A DNA stretch of 64,000 nt from Coralloluteibacterium stylophorae (lineage in GTDB: Bacteria > Pseudomonadota > Gammaproteobacteria > Xanthomonadales > Xanthomonadaceae). How positions within the stretch are numbered: position 1 is the stretch's first letter; every line of letters starts with the position of its first letter. The stretch is taken from the NCBI RefSeq assembly GCF_018122625.2, contig NZ_JAGQFT020000002.1:124001-188000 (forward strand). Reading direction: 5' to 3'. Under the pieces are notes generated by a model. The model ran no database searches. It worked only from the letters and a program-made list of their open reading frames with translations, and was not told the DNA's origin. A program made the position numbers and the translations under genes. Below are positions 10,032-18,649 of the stretch, in pieces.

Positions 10032-12278
10032 TCAGCGCTGGTAGCCGAGGATAGTACCCGTCAGCAGCTCTTCAGTCTTGCGGCCAAATGAACCGAGCCC
10101 CTTGAGCTCGAGCTCGAAATAGATGGCGTTGCCCTTCTCCACGTCGTCGAGGTCGTCGGTGTAGCGGCTCTTGACGTAGTGCCGGCCCATGGCCCTGACC
10201 GCCACGCAGCAGCTCTGCCACTCCACGCCCGCGATCGCGTCCGCCGTCGACTCGTCCGGCAATGAGTAGTTCCAGCGCGCGATGAGGCGCCATGCCGGGC
10301 TTAGGGGATAGACGGTGGATACGTCCGTCTGCTCGAGCAGGCCGCGTCGATAGCGGTAGGAGGCATTGACCAGGCCGCCGGCACCGAAGCGGTACTGGGT
10401 GCGCAGGATGTTCAAGGCCGTCTGCTCGTCCTCCGGATCCCATTGATAAGAGGCGCCGACGTCCCAGTCGTCGGTCAAGGCCGCAGTCAGGTCGGCGATA
10501 TAGAACGACCCGTCGAGAACGACCTCGCTCGGCCTCCCGCTGCGGGTCACCCGTGGGGAGTCGAAATAATGGATCCGACCAAGACTCAGCACCCCCAGCT
10601 CACGGCCGGTGTTCGCCTCGTGCAGACGGGTGCTGACGGCGCCGGTGAGTTGGTTGGCGTCGACCTGTCTGTCCGCACCCGAAAACGTGTTGTCGCGAAA
10701 GAGCTGCTGATAGCTGAAAAGCAGCTCCCGCGTGTCGAAGATCGGGATGTCGCTCTGGTCCCGGTACGGAACACGCAGGTAGAACAGTCTCGGCTCCAGC
10801 GTCTGCACCAGATCGCGCTGGCCCCAGTGCAGGTCGCGCTCGAAGAACAGCCCGCTGTCGAGGCTGTAGATTGGCACGGATCGGGTCGGTTGCAGGTTGT
10901 CCTGGCGCGACCCGTACGGATCGAGTTCGTAGCGCGTGTGCCGATAGGCGAATTGAGGCCTGACGAACCACCAGGATCCGGCGAAGTCGAGCCGGGCGTA
11001 CGGCTTCAGATCGAGACGTGCCCCTTCGATACGGTCACTGTGGCGGAAGTCGACCACCTCGCTGCGAAGCCCGACCGTCAGATACTCCCCCAGCGGGCGG
11101 TCATAGTCGAAGTTGATCTTGGGCAGTTCGAAATACGGAACTTCGGCGTCACTAAGCCAGGGATCGAGGATCTGCCAATCCTCGATCCGCACGCGGGCAG
11201 TCCAGTAGGTGCCTCGGCCAACGAGTGCAGCGGAGCTGCGCAGAAGACGTTGATAGGAGTCGGTACTCGTCGTACTGAAGTCTTCCCGGAACCTCCCATC
11301 GCTCACGCGATGCACGTTCACCTTGGCCGACCAGCGTTCGTCGAAGACGCTCCGATGCGTCAAGTGATATTCGTACCGATCGTGCCCGCGGATCTCGTCA
11401 TCCTCGGACTCGGTGTCGTTGGGCAGCCAGCTCGTCTCGATCACGCCGCGACTGCTGCCGAACAGGTAGCGGAACTCGCCGTTCAGCATGACCCCGCGCT
11501 GGCTCATGATGCGCGGGGTGATGGTGGCGTCGTAGTTCGGCGCGAGGTTGAGGTAGTAGGGCAGGAACAGGTCGACGCCGAGGTCGTCCTCGTAGCCCAC
11601 GGTCGGATACAGGAAGCCGCTCTTGCGGCGGTCGTCGATCGGGAAGCTCAGCCACGGCGTGTACAGGACCGGCACGTCGCCCACGCGCACGGTCACGTTG
11701 CGGGCCACGCCCTCGCCGGCATCCTGGTCGATGTCGAGCTCGCGCGCGCGCAGCTCCCACTTGCGGTCGGTGGGATCGCAGGTGCTGTAGGTCGCCGCAT
11801 CCATGTGGCCGAGCACGCCGCGCACGTCCACGCTCTCCGCGCTGCCGTTGCCGCGCTGCGCGAGCAGCTGGTAGCGCACGTCCTCCAGGTGGTGCGTGTC
11901 GGCACCGGTGTCGCCCTCGGCGGACGTCGCGCGCATGCGCAGGCCCGCGTCCTGGTAGCGGACGTTGCCCTCGGCCCGGTAGCGCTCGGATTCGAACAGG
12001 TAGGTCAGCGCGTCGCTGCCCAGCCACTGGGTTCCGCGCTGCAGGCGCACGTCGCCGCGGAACACGCTGCTGCGCTGGTTCTCGCCCTCGAGGGTGTCGA
12101 AGTCGATCAGCGTCTCCGAGGTGGCCGGGTCGCCGGCATCGGCGGGGATGTCGGCGAACGGCGCGATGGCCTCCGGGCCGCGGCACAGCACCCATGCGTC
12201 GGCGGGAAGTTCGGCGGCGTGCGTCGCCCCGGCGGCGATGCAGATCGAGAGCAGGCTCAGGCGCGGGATCGGGCGCAA
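10032..12278 (-). CDS. lptD: LPS-assembly outer-membrane protein LptD
   Basis: LptD with LptE inserts LPS into the outer leaflet. The 748-residue precursor has a signal peptide (about 1-22), a periplasmic OstA-type jellyroll (about 50-230) and a beta-barrel to the C terminus. Four cysteines can be aligned with the E. coli disulfide set: C32, one in YSTCDPTD (about 168), and the adjacent pair in EWQSCCVAVRAMG (about 690-691). The start is a TTG (12276-12278); I found no convincing in-frame ATG. Codon use changes inside the gene: the barrel part (about 10032-11430) is much less GC-rich at third positions than the N-terminal part. The barrel itself is intact. Confidence 0.94.
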   Translation of the reverse strand: MRPIPRLSLLSICIAAGATHAAELPADAWVLCRGPEAIAPFADIPADAGDPATSETLIDFDTLEGENQRSSVFRGDVRLQRGTQWLGSDALTYLFESERYRAEGNVRYQDAGLRMRATSAEGDTGADTHHLEDVRYQLLAQRGNGSAESVDVRGVLGHMDAATYSTCDPTDRKWELRARELDIDQDAGEGVARNVTVRVGDVPVLYTPWLSFPIDDRRKSGFLYPTVGYEDDLGVDLFLPYYLNLAPNYDATITPRIMSQRGVMLNGEFRYLFGSSRGVIETSWLPNDTESEDDEIRGHDRYEYHLTHRSVFDERWSAKVNVHRVSDGRFREDFSTTSTDSYQRLLRSSAALVGRGTYWTARVRIEDWQILDPWLSDAEVPYFELPKINFDYDRPLGEYLTVGLRSEVVDFRHSDRIEGARLDLKPYARLDFAGSWWFVRPQFAYRHTRYELDPYGSRQDNLQPTRSVPIYSLDSGLFFERDLHWGQRDLVQTLEPRLFYLRVPYRDQSDIPIFDTRELLFSYQQLFRDNTFSGADRQVDANQLTGAVSTRLHEANTGRELGVLSLGRIHYFDSPRVTRSGRPSEVVLDGSFYIADLTAALTDDWDVGASYQWDPEDEQTALNILRTQYRFGAGGLVNASYRYRRGLLEQTDVSTVYPLSPAWRLIARWNYSLPDESTADAIAGVEWQSCCVAVRAMGRHYVKSRYTDDLDDVEKGNAIYFELELKGLGSFGRKTEELLTGTILGYQR

Positions 12279-12297
12279 GACGTGTCCGGAAGGGGAG

Positions 12298-12339
12298 AAA
12301 AAACCGCGCTAGCTTGCCGCAAGGGCGCACCCGCGGCAA
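12298..12339 (-). terminator. Hairpin plus T-tract in the lptD leader
   Basis: On the minus strand the arms TTGCCGC and GCGGCAA (12314-12339), with an inner GGG/CCC pair, form a 7-bp stem. Six T residues (12298-12303) follow about ten bases later. It lies between the deacetylase stop and the lptD start. It could end transcription from the upstream operon or act as an lptD leader element. The distance from stem to T-tract is longer than in classical terminators. Confidence 0.35.
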
Positions 12340-12362
12340 CGCGACAGGCACCGGCCGGACGG

Positions 12363-12385
12363 GCCGCCGGAGGCGACCCGGCGGC
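12363..12385 (-). terminator. GC-rich hairpin after deacetylase gene
   Basis: The arms GCCGCCGG (12363-12370) and CCGGCGGC (12378-12385) are perfectly complementary around a 7-base loop, 18 bp past the deacetylase stop on the minus strand. No T-tract follows. It may mark the 3' end of the DUF6580-adenosyltransferase-deacetylase transcript. Confidence 0.35.
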
Positions 12386-12402
12386 GCTCTGGCACGTCCG
12401 CC

Positions 12403-13323
12403 TCAGGCCTCCGCCAGGGCACCCACGTGCGCCACCGCAGCCTCGCGCAGCGCACTCAGGCTGTAGCCGCCTTCCAGCATCGAGAGCGCGCGGCCCTGCG
12501 CGTGGCGCCCGGCGAGCGCGACGAGTTCGGTCGTCAGCCAGGCGAAATCGGCGCTGTCGGCACCGAGGTCGGCCAGCGGGTCGAGGTGGTGCGCATCGAA
12601 GCCCGCGGAGATCAGCACCAGCTGTGGCCGGAAGTCCTCCAGCGCGGGCAGCAGTTCGTCGTGCCAGACGCGCCGGAACGCGGCGCCGTCGGCACCGGGC
12701 GGCAGCGGCGCGTTGAGCACGTTGCCGACGCCCCGCTCGCTGCGGAAGCCGGAGTCGGGATACAGCGGGGACTGGTGGCTGGACACGTAGTGCACGCGCG
12801 GCTCGTGCTCGAAGATCGCCTGCGTGCCGTTGCCGTGGTGGACGTCGAAGTCGGCGATGGCGACGCGTTCCAGCCCGTGCGCGTGCAGCGCGTGCGCCGC
12901 GGCCACCGCGATCGAGTTGAACAGGCAGAAGCCCATCGCGATGCCGGCGGTGGCGTGGTGCCCGGGCGGGCGCACCGCGCAGAAGGCGCGCGACTCGCCG
13001 CGCCGCAAGGCGCCGTCGACCGCGGCGACCCCGGCACCCGCGGCGCGCAGCGCGGCCTCGGCGGAGTGTTCGTTCATCGCGGTGTCGGCATCGAGCCGGC
13101 GCGTGCCCACGGTCGGAACGTCGAGGACCTCGGCGATCAGCCGTCCGGCGTGCACGCGCTCGAGCTGGCTGCGCAGCGCCTGCGGCGCCTCGCGCCAGTC
13201 GAGATCGGGCCAGGCGTGGCGCAGGCCGTCGACGACGGCGCCGAGGCGCTCGGGGCATTCGGGATGGCCCGGGCCCACCACGTGCCGCATGCAGGCGGGA
13301 TGGGTATAGACGGGGAGGTTCAT
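12403..13323 (-). CDS. Histone deacetylase family protein
   Basis: An arginase-fold Zn-dependent amidohydrolase of the class II HDAC/acetylpolyamine amidohydrolase superfamily, 306 residues. Motifs in order: HPECPERL (about 21-28), RPPGHHATAG with the paired catalytic histidines, FCLFNSIAVAA, the metal ligands in DFDVHHGNGTQ, and ISAGFDAHHLDPLA. In bacteria these enzymes deacetylate acetyl-polyamines, acetoin-like compounds or lysines; the substrate here is unknown. ATG 13323 overlaps the stop of the adenosyltransferase gene (ATGA), so the two are co-translated. No functional link between them is established. Confidence 0.9.
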   Translation of the reverse strand: MNLPVYTHPACMRHVVGPGHPECPERLGAVVDGLRHAWPDLDWREAPQALRSQLERVHAGRLIAEVLDVPTVGTRRLDADTAMNEHSAEAALRAAGAGVAAVDGALRRGESRAFCAVRPPGHHATAGIAMGFCLFNSIAVAAAHALHAHGLERVAIADFDVHHGNGTQAIFEHEPRVHYVSSHQSPLYPDSGFRSERGVGNVLNAPLPPGADGAAFRRVWHDELLPALEDFRPQLVLISAGFDAHHLDPLADLGADSADFAWLTTELVALAGRHAQGRALSMLEGGYSLSALREAAVAHVGALAEA

Positions 13324-13883
13324 CGGCGACGGCCGCTGCGGCGGGCGGGATCCCAGAGCACTTCGCCGCAGCCTTCCGCACGCGCGAGCGCGCGGGCGAG
13401 GACGAACAGCAGGTCCGAGACGCGGTTGAGGAAGCGTCGAGCGTCGGCCCGCACCGTCTCGGCGCGCGCCAGGGCAACCAGGGCGCGTTCGGCGCGGCGC
13501 GCCAGGGTCCGCGCGAGATGGCAGTGCGCGGCGGCGGTGCCGCCGCCCGGCAGGACGAATTCCTTCAGCGGGGGCAGGTCGGCGTTGAGCGCCTCCAGCC
13601 GCGCCTCGATCCAGTCGACGTCGCCGGCTCCGAGCACCGCATGGCCGGGCACGGCGAGTTCGGCGCCGAGGTCGAACAGCGCGTGCTGCAGGTCGAGCAC
13701 CAGGGCGCGCAGGTCGGCGTCGGTGGCCGCGGCGGCCACCAGGCCGAGCGCCGAGTTCGCCTCGTCGACCGCGCCGATCGCCTCCACCCGCGCGCCGTCC
13801 TTCGGCACCCGGCTGCCGTCGCCGAGCCCGGTGCTGCCGTCGTCGCCGGTGCGGGTGACGATCCTGCTGAGCCGGTGTCCCAC
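13320..13883 (-). CDS. Cob(I)yrinic acid a,c-diamide adenosyltransferase (PduO type)
   Basis: Makes adenosylcobalamin from ATP and reduced corrinoid. The 187 residues fit the PduO/MMAB family. The ATP-binding N terminus RIVTRTGDDGSTGLGDGSR (about 7-25), VEAIGAVDEANSALGL with the conserved acidic pair, and RAERALVALARAETVRADARRFLNRVSDLLF (here in parts) are intact. The start is GTG 13883. It follows the DUF6580 gene by 9 bp and overlaps the deacetylase gene. The pairing with DUF6580 suggests corrinoid uptake followed by adenosylation. Confidence 0.92.
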   Translation of the reverse strand: MGHRLSRIVTRTGDDGSTGLGDGSRVPKDGARVEAIGAVDEANSALGLVAAAATDADLRALVLDLQHALFDLGAELAVPGHAVLGAGDVDWIEARLEALNADLPPLKEFVLPGGGTAAAHCHLARTLARRAERALVALARAETVRADARRFLNRVSDLLFVLARALARAEGCGEVLWDPARRSGRRR

Positions 13884-13892
13884 GCGGGCGCC

Positions 13893-14507
13893 TCAGACGG
13901 TCTGCGGGCGCAGCGCCGGCAGGCCGCGGCGCAGCAGGGCGAAGCCGCCGAAGAGCGGCGCGGCGTAGAACAGCGTGCCGGCCAGCGTCCACTGGAAGAA
14001 CGGCAGACCGGCGAGGTAGCAGGCGCCGAGGCCTGTGGTGCAGGGCTCGCCCGGGACGGCCAGCAACCACGCGACCAGGTTGCTGGTGAGGAAGAACGCG
14101 ACCGCGCTGGCGATGCCGAAGCCGAGCACGCGCGCGGGCCGGGCACGTCCGCGCAGGCCGAAGCCGAGCAGCACCGACAGCAGCGAGCAGGCATAGATCG
14201 CTGCGGAATGTCCGCTCAGGAGGTAGTCGACGTAGAGCCGCGTGTCCTGGGTCCAGCCGAGGTCGAGCGCGCCGTGCAGCAGTCCCAGCGCCAGGTCGGA
14301 GACCAGCAGCGCCAGCAGCGGCACGGCGATCGCCCAGCCGCGCCGCGCGAAGTGGGCGCCGCCGAACAGGGCGATCGCGCCGATCGGGGAAAAGTTCGGC
14401 GGATGCGGGAGCAGGCGCGTCAGCGCGGCGACCAGGATCAGCGCCGCGAGCACCAGCGGACCGGCGGCGAAGGTATGGGAGTCGTGCGGCGGAGAGGTCG
14501 GACGCAT
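13893..14507 (-). CDS. DUF6580 family putative transport protein
   Basis: A 204-residue protein with about six hydrophobic segments. The conserved opening LTRLLPHPPNFSPIGAIALFGGAHF (two blocks from about residue 29) and the LTSNLVAWLL and CYLAGLPFFQWTLAGTLFYAA blocks match the DUF6580 family. These proteins resemble the S components of ECF vitamin transporters. The 9-bp spacing to a corrinoid adenosyltransferase gene makes a vitamin B12 or cobinamide transporter a reasonable guess. No ECF ATPase or T component is nearby. ATG 14507 diverges from the hydroxylase gene at 14599. Confidence 0.75.
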   Translation of the reverse strand: MRPTSPPHDSHTFAAGPLVLAALILVAALTRLLPHPPNFSPIGAIALFGGAHFARRGWAIAVPLLALLVSDLALGLLHGALDLGWTQDTRLYVDYLLSGHSAAIYACSLLSVLLGFGLRGRARPARVLGFGIASAVAFFLTSNLVAWLLAVPGEPCTTGLGACYLAGLPFFQWTLAGTLFYAAPLFGGFALLRRGLPALRPQTV

Positions 14508-14598
14508 GCGGAACGGCGGCGCGGGGGAGGCGGATCCGGAGGATACCGCAGGGCCCGCGCGCGGCCGGGTGCGGCGGAGCGCCGCGTATCATCCACGC

Positions 14599-15816
14599 AT
14601 GACCTGCGAATCCAGCGCTACGCGCTTCGATGTGCTCATCGTCGGCGGCGGCCTCGTCGGCGCCAGTCTCGCCTGCGCCCTCGAGGGCTCGGGCCTCCGC
14701 ATCGGCCTGGTCGAGGCGGAACCGCCCGGCACCACGCCCGCGCCGCCGTCGACCTTCGACCAGCGCAACCTCGCGCTGGCCGCCGGCAGCGTCGCCACCC
14801 TCGCGGAACTCGGCGTGTGGCCGCACCTGGCGCCGCGCCACGCGCCGATCCGGCGCATCCACGTCAGCCGCGCCGGCGACTTCGGCGCGGTGCGGCTGGT
14901 CGCGCGGGACTATGGCCGCGAGGCCTTCGGCGCGGTGGTGGTCGCGCGCGATCTCGGCGAGGCGCTGGAACGGCGGCTGGCGTCCCTGGACGCGGTGACC
15001 CGGTTGCGGCCGGCGCGGCTGCGCGACGTCGGCGCGCTCGCCGACGGCATGCGCACCGTCGAGGTCGAGACGGAAGGCGGACCGCAGCGGCTCACGGCGC
15101 GCCTGCTGGTCGCCGCCGACGGCACGCGCAGCGTGGTGCGCGAGGCGCTGGGGATCGGCGTCGCGCGGCACGACTACGGGCAGGTCCTGTTCGTCTCCAG
15201 CGTGGCGGCGCAGCGCGCGCCGGACGGCGGCGCCTGGGAGCGCTTCGGCCCGCACGGCCCGACCGCGCTGCTGCCGCGCCCGGACGGGCGCTACGGCGCG
15301 GTCTGCGGCGTCGCCGCGGACGAGGCGGAGGCGGTGGCCGCGTTCGACGATGCGGCCTACCTGGAGTTCCTGCAGGCGCGCATCGGCTGGCGCGCCGGGC
15401 GCCTCACCGCGGTCGGCGCGCGCGCGGCCTATCCGCTCGTACGCACCGTCGCCGACGCGCTGGTCGCGCCGCGCGCGGTGCTGGTGGGCAACGCCGCGCA
15501 GACCATCCATCCGGTCGGTGCGCAGGGCTTCAACCTCGGCCTGCGCGACGCCATGGGCCTGGCCGCCGCGATCGCGGGGCGCGCCGATCCCGGCGCCGCC
15601 GACGTGCTCGCCGGCTACGCCGCCGCGCGCACGGCCGACCGTACGCGGACGCTGGCGTTCAGCGACGGCCTCGCCCGCATCACCTCCAACCCGTCGCGCC
15701 TGCTGGCCGCGCTGCGCGGGCTCGGCCTGCTCGCCGTCGACCTGCTGCCGCCGCTGCGCGATCCGCTGGTGGCCGGTGCCATGGGCTTCCGCGGCCGCCC
15801 GGAGCAGGTGGCATGA
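14599..15816 (+). CDS. ubiH: UbiH-type FAD-dependent hydroxylase (ubiquinone biosynthesis)
   Basis: Flavin monooxygenase of the UbiH/UbiF/COQ6 family, 405 residues. The N-terminal FAD loop VLIVGGGLVGASLACALEG (split at about 11-29), the middle DG motif VAADGTRSVVREAL and the C-terminal LVGNAAQTIHPVGAQGFNLGLRDAMG (in two parts) are present. The Asn in GNAAQTIHP is typical of UbiH rather than UbiF. By that criterion it would hydroxylate 2-octaprenyl-6-methoxyphenol. A TATCAT box ends 6 bp before the ATG, so the mRNA may be nearly leaderless. The next paralogous gene overlaps its stop. Confidence 0.85.
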   Translation: MTCESSATRFDVLIVGGGLVGASLACALEGSGLRIGLVEAEPPGTTPAPPSTFDQRNLALAAGSVATLAELGVWPHLAPRHAPIRRIHVSRAGDFGAVRLVARDYGREAFGAVVVARDLGEALERRLASLDAVTRLRPARLRDVGALADGMRTVEVETEGGPQRLTARLLVAADGTRSVVREALGIGVARHDYGQVLFVSSVAAQRAPDGGAWERFGPHGPTALLPRPDGRYGAVCGVAADEAEAVAAFDDAAYLEFLQARIGWRAGRLTAVGARAAYPLVRTVADALVAPRAVLVGNAAQTIHPVGAQGFNLGLRDAMGLAAAIAGRADPGAADVLAGYAAARTADRTRTLAFSDGLARITSNPSRLLAALRGLGLLAVDLLPPLRDPLVAGAMGFRGRPEQVA

Positions 15817-17018
15817 GCGCGCGCGAGATGCTGGACGTGGCGGTGGTCGGCGCCGGCGTGGTCGGCAGTGCGGCGGCGCTCGCGCTCGCGGCCGAGGGCC
15901 TGCGCGTGGCCCTGGTCGAGGCGCGCGCGCCGGCGCCCTGGCAGGCGGCGCCGCCGGACCTGCGGGTCTATGCCTTCGCGCCCGACAACGCCGGCCTGCT
16001 CGACCGCCTCGGTGTCTGGGCGGACATCGCCGGCACCCGCGCCGCCGCCTACCGGCGCATGCGCGTGTGGGACGCGGCCGGCGGCGGCGAGCTCGCCTTC
16101 GACGCCGCCGACCTCGGCCGCGAGGAGCTCGGCTGGATCGTCGAACATGCGCTGCTGGTCGACCGCCTGTGGGCGCGGCTGCCGGCCGCAGGCGTGCGCG
16201 TGCTGTGCCCGGAGCGAGTGAGCGCGGTGGCGCAGGACGACGCCAGCGCGACGCTCGCCCTGGAATCGGGCGCGCGGCTGCGTGCGCGGCTGGTGGTCGC
16301 GGCCGACGGTGCGGCTTCGGCGGTGCGCGGCCTGCTCGGCATCGCCGTCGATACCCGCGACTACCGGCAGCAGGGCGTGGTCGGCTACGTGTGCACGGCG
16401 CGTCCGCATGCGCGCACCGCCTGGCAGCGCTTCCTGCCTGGCGGGCCGCTGGCGTTCCTGCCGTCGGCCGAGGGCGGACTCGACGGCGCCGAGGCCGGCC
16501 ACGTCAGTTCCATCGTCTGGAGCCTGCCGCAGGACGAGGCGGAGCGGGTCGCCGCGCTCGACGACGCGACCTTCGGCGCCGAGGTCACCCGCGGCTTCGA
16601 TGCGCGCCTGGGCGAGGTCGTGCCGCTGTCGCCGCGCGCGGCCTTCCCGCTGCGGCGGGTGCTGGCGCGGCATTACGTCGCCGGCCGCGTGGTGCTGTGC
16701 GGCGATGCGGCGCACGTGGTGCATCCGCTGGCGGGGCAGGGCGTGAACCTCGGGCTGCGCGACGTGGCCGCGCTACAGGCCGCGGTGCGTGCGGCGCTCC
16801 GGCGTGGCGGCGACATCGGCGCGAGCCGACGCCTGGCCGCGTGGCAGCGCGCGCGCCGCAGCGACAACGTGCTCTCGGCGCACGCTTTCGAGACGATCAA
16901 CCGCGCCTTCTCCAACGACGCCCTGCTGCCGACCCTGCTGCGCGGCCGCGCGCTCGGCCTCGCCGGGCGCCTGCCCGGGCTCGGGCCGCTGCTGGCGCGC
17001 CACGCGGTCGGCGGCTGA
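15813..17018 (+). CDS. UbiH/UbiF/VisC/COQ6 family FAD-dependent hydroxylase
   Basis: A second ubiquinone-type flavin hydroxylase, 401 residues, overlapping the first by ATGA. It has VAVVGAGVVGSAAALALA (about 9-26), ADGAASAVRGLLGI, and the canonical LCGDAAHVVHPLAGQGVNLGLRD (two parts). The GDAAHxxHPLAGQG form is shared by UbiI, UbiF and VisC, so the exact ring position it hydroxylates cannot be set from sequence. The tandem pair probably covers two of the three ubiquinone ring hydroxylations. The stop sits in the loop of a hairpin shared with the convergent rlmM. Confidence 0.85.
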   Translation: MSAREMLDVAVVGAGVVGSAAALALAAEGLRVALVEARAPAPWQAAPPDLRVYAFAPDNAGLLDRLGVWADIAGTRAAAYRRMRVWDAAGGGELAFDAADLGREELGWIVEHALLVDRLWARLPAAGVRVLCPERVSAVAQDDASATLALESGARLRARLVVAADGAASAVRGLLGIAVDTRDYRQQGVVGYVCTARPHARTAWQRFLPGGPLAFLPSAEGGLDGAEAGHVSSIVWSLPQDEAERVAALDDATFGAEVTRGFDARLGEVVPLSPRAAFPLRRVLARHYVAGRVVLCGDAAHVVHPLAGQGVNLGLRDVAALQAAVRAALRRGGDIGASRRLAAWQRARRSDNVLSAHAFETINRAFSNDALLPTLLRGRALGLAGRLPGLGPLLARHAVGG

Positions 17019-17025
17019 GCCGCCG
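17009..17025. terminator. Hairpin at ubi/rlmM convergence
   Basis: The arms CGGCGGC and GCCGCCG (17009-17015 and 17019-17025) flank the TGA stop of the upstream gene, which forms the 3-base loop. The arm ends one base before the rlmM stop codon. A symmetric GC stem without T-tract in an 7-bp intergenic space suggests a bidirectional terminator. Confidence 0.4.
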
Positions 17026-18078
17026 CTAGCGCGCGGGCGCGGCGAAGACCGTGATCTCCTCGCGGTCGTGGTAGAGCTGGCGCGCGCGGATCTCCAGCGG
17101 CATGCCGGCGCGCTCGCGCAGCAGGTCGAGGCAGAGCGCCGTCTCGTCCCAGCGCTTCTTCATCGGCAGCTTGAGGTTGAAGATCGTCTGCCGGCACCAG
17201 CCCTCGCGCAGCCAGGTCGCCATCCGGTCGGCGACGCGGCGCGGCTGCTCGACCATGTCGCAGACCATCCAGTCCAGCGTCTGCGGCGGCTGCCAGCGGA
17301 AGCCGTCGGCGCGCACGTGCTCGATCAGCCCGGTGGCATGCGCCGAGGCGGCGAGGGGCCCGTTGTCGATCGCCCACACGCGCAGGTAGCGCCGCGCCAG
17401 GATCCAGCTCCAGCCGCCGGGCGCGGCGCCCAGGTCGGCGGCGTACATGCCCGCCGCCAGCCGGCGTTCGCGCTCGCCCTCGTCGAGCAGCACCGCGATC
17501 GCCTCGTCGAGCTTCAGCGCCGAGCGCGAGGGCGCGTCGGCATGGGTGCGCAGGCGCGGGATGCCCAGCGGCCACGGCGCGCTGTGGCGGGTGTCGCCGA
17601 GCGCCAGCAGGGCGTGGTCGCCGGCGAGGAAGCACACGTGCAGGCGCGGCAGCGCGGGGTCGTCCTGCGCGGCGAGCAGGCCCGCCTTGCGCAGCGCCGG
17701 GCGCAGGGCATTGCCGAAGGCGCGGGCGAGGCCGGAGAGCGGCCGTCCCGCATCGGAATCCGGATGCTCCACCCACAGCGCACCGAAGTGCAGGCCGCTG
17801 GCGGCGACGGCGGCGAGGATCGGGGCGAGGCGGTCCTTCGGATCCAGCCCACGCAGCTCGGCCAGGCGCTGCAGCGACTGCCGCGCGAAGATCGTCCCGC
17901 GCCAGGGCAGGGCCCGCGCGAGCTGGTGGCCGTCGGCGCCGAGCAGTTCGACGACGCCGCTGCCGCGTTCGGTGCGCGGCCAGGCGCCGAGGCCGGCATC
18001 GCCGGCGCGCTGCGCGAGTTCGGCCGCGAGCTCGGGTTCGAACCCCGCGCGGCAGTAGCAGAGCAGGCCGTCGCTCAC
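17026..18078 (-). CDS. rlmM: 23S rRNA (cytidine2498-2'-O)-methyltransferase
   Basis: RlmM methylates the 2'-OH of C2498 in 23S rRNA. The 350 residues have the family order: an N-terminal THUMP-like region (CYCRAGFEPELAAEL, about 6-20), then a Rossmann methyltransferase domain with AADLGAAPGGWSWIL (SAM loop), WMVCDMVEQP and the catalytic-region lysines in FNLKLPMKKRW. The start is GTG 18078. It follows the deaminase gene by 10 bp on the same strand and converges with the ubi pair. Confidence 0.93.
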   Translation of the reverse strand: MSDGLLCYCRAGFEPELAAELAQRAGDAGLGAWPRTERGSGVVELLGADGHQLARALPWRGTIFARQSLQRLAELRGLDPKDRLAPILAAVAASGLHFGALWVEHPDSDAGRPLSGLARAFGNALRPALRKAGLLAAQDDPALPRLHVCFLAGDHALLALGDTRHSAPWPLGIPRLRTHADAPSRSALKLDEAIAVLLDEGERERRLAAGMYAADLGAAPGGWSWILARRYLRVWAIDNGPLAASAHATGLIEHVRADGFRWQPPQTLDWMVCDMVEQPRRVADRMATWLREGWCRQTIFNLKLPMKKRWDETALCLDLLRERAGMPLEIRARQLYHDREEITVFAAPAR

Positions 18079-18088
18079 GTGGCCGGGT

Positions 18089-18649
18089 TCAGTAGCGGCC
18101 GGCTTCGGCGGTGCCGTAGGCGCGCAGCACCGCGCGCGCCTCGTCGCGGCGGATGTCGCGGCGCACGGCGATGCCGCGGCGTTCCAGCTCGCCGCTCCAG
18201 TCGGCCGGCAGCGGGCCCTCGTCGAAGGCGGTCAGCGCCTCCACGTCCTCGGCGCGCGCGCCGATCAGGAGCTCGTCGATGCCGGCCCAGAACGCCGCGC
18301 CGTAGCACATGCAGCAGGGCTGCGAGGAGGTCGCCAGCACGAAGCGCCCGCCGCCCTCGTTGAGCCGGGCGCGCTGCAGGCGCTGCTGGGCGAGCATCCA
18401 GGCCATGGTCTCCGCGTGCGCGACCGAGGTCGACTGCGGCAGCACCCGGTTGACGCCCACCGACACCAGCCGGCCGTCGCCGGCGAACACCGCCGCACCG
18501 AACGGACCGCCGCTGCCGTGCTCCACGTTGAGCGCCGACAGCCGGATCGCGAGCGCCACCTTGGCCTCGTCGTCCGGATAGGCGGCGTCGGCGTCGACCG
18601 CCTCGTGCACCCACGCCGGCAGCGTCAGGTGGACCTGCGCGTACAGCAT
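18089..18649 (-). CDS. Nucleoside/guanine deaminase family protein
   Basis: A 186-residue zinc deaminase of the CDA/TadA/GuaD superfamily. The catalytic motifs are TSVAHAETMAW (His ligand and proton-shuttling Glu) and SSQPCCMCYGAAFWAG (two Cys ligands, PCxMC). The C-terminal half, with IGARAEDVEALTAFDEG, resembles guanine deaminases and related purine deaminases rather than TadA. The substrate is not decided by sequence. ATG 18649 overlaps the stop of the lipoprotein gene by one base; rlmM follows 10 bp downstream. Confidence 0.85.
   Translation of the reverse strand: MLYAQVHLTLPAWVHEAVDADAAYPDDEAKVALAIRLSALNVEHGSGGPFGAAVFAGDGRLVSVGVNRVLPQSTSVAHAETMAWMLAQQRLQRARLNEGGGRFVLATSSQPCCMCYGAAFWAGIDELLIGARAEDVEALTAFDEGPLPADWSGELERRGIAVRRDIRRDEARAVLRAYGTAEAGRY

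Noticed and set aside
12403-15510. A single 1035-codon frame joining the deacetylase with upstream sequence, suggesting a fusion protein
   Set aside because: Only the part from 13323 down is HDAC-like; the rest is low-complexity antisense sequence to other genes. The ATGA overlap at 13320-13323 supports the short form.
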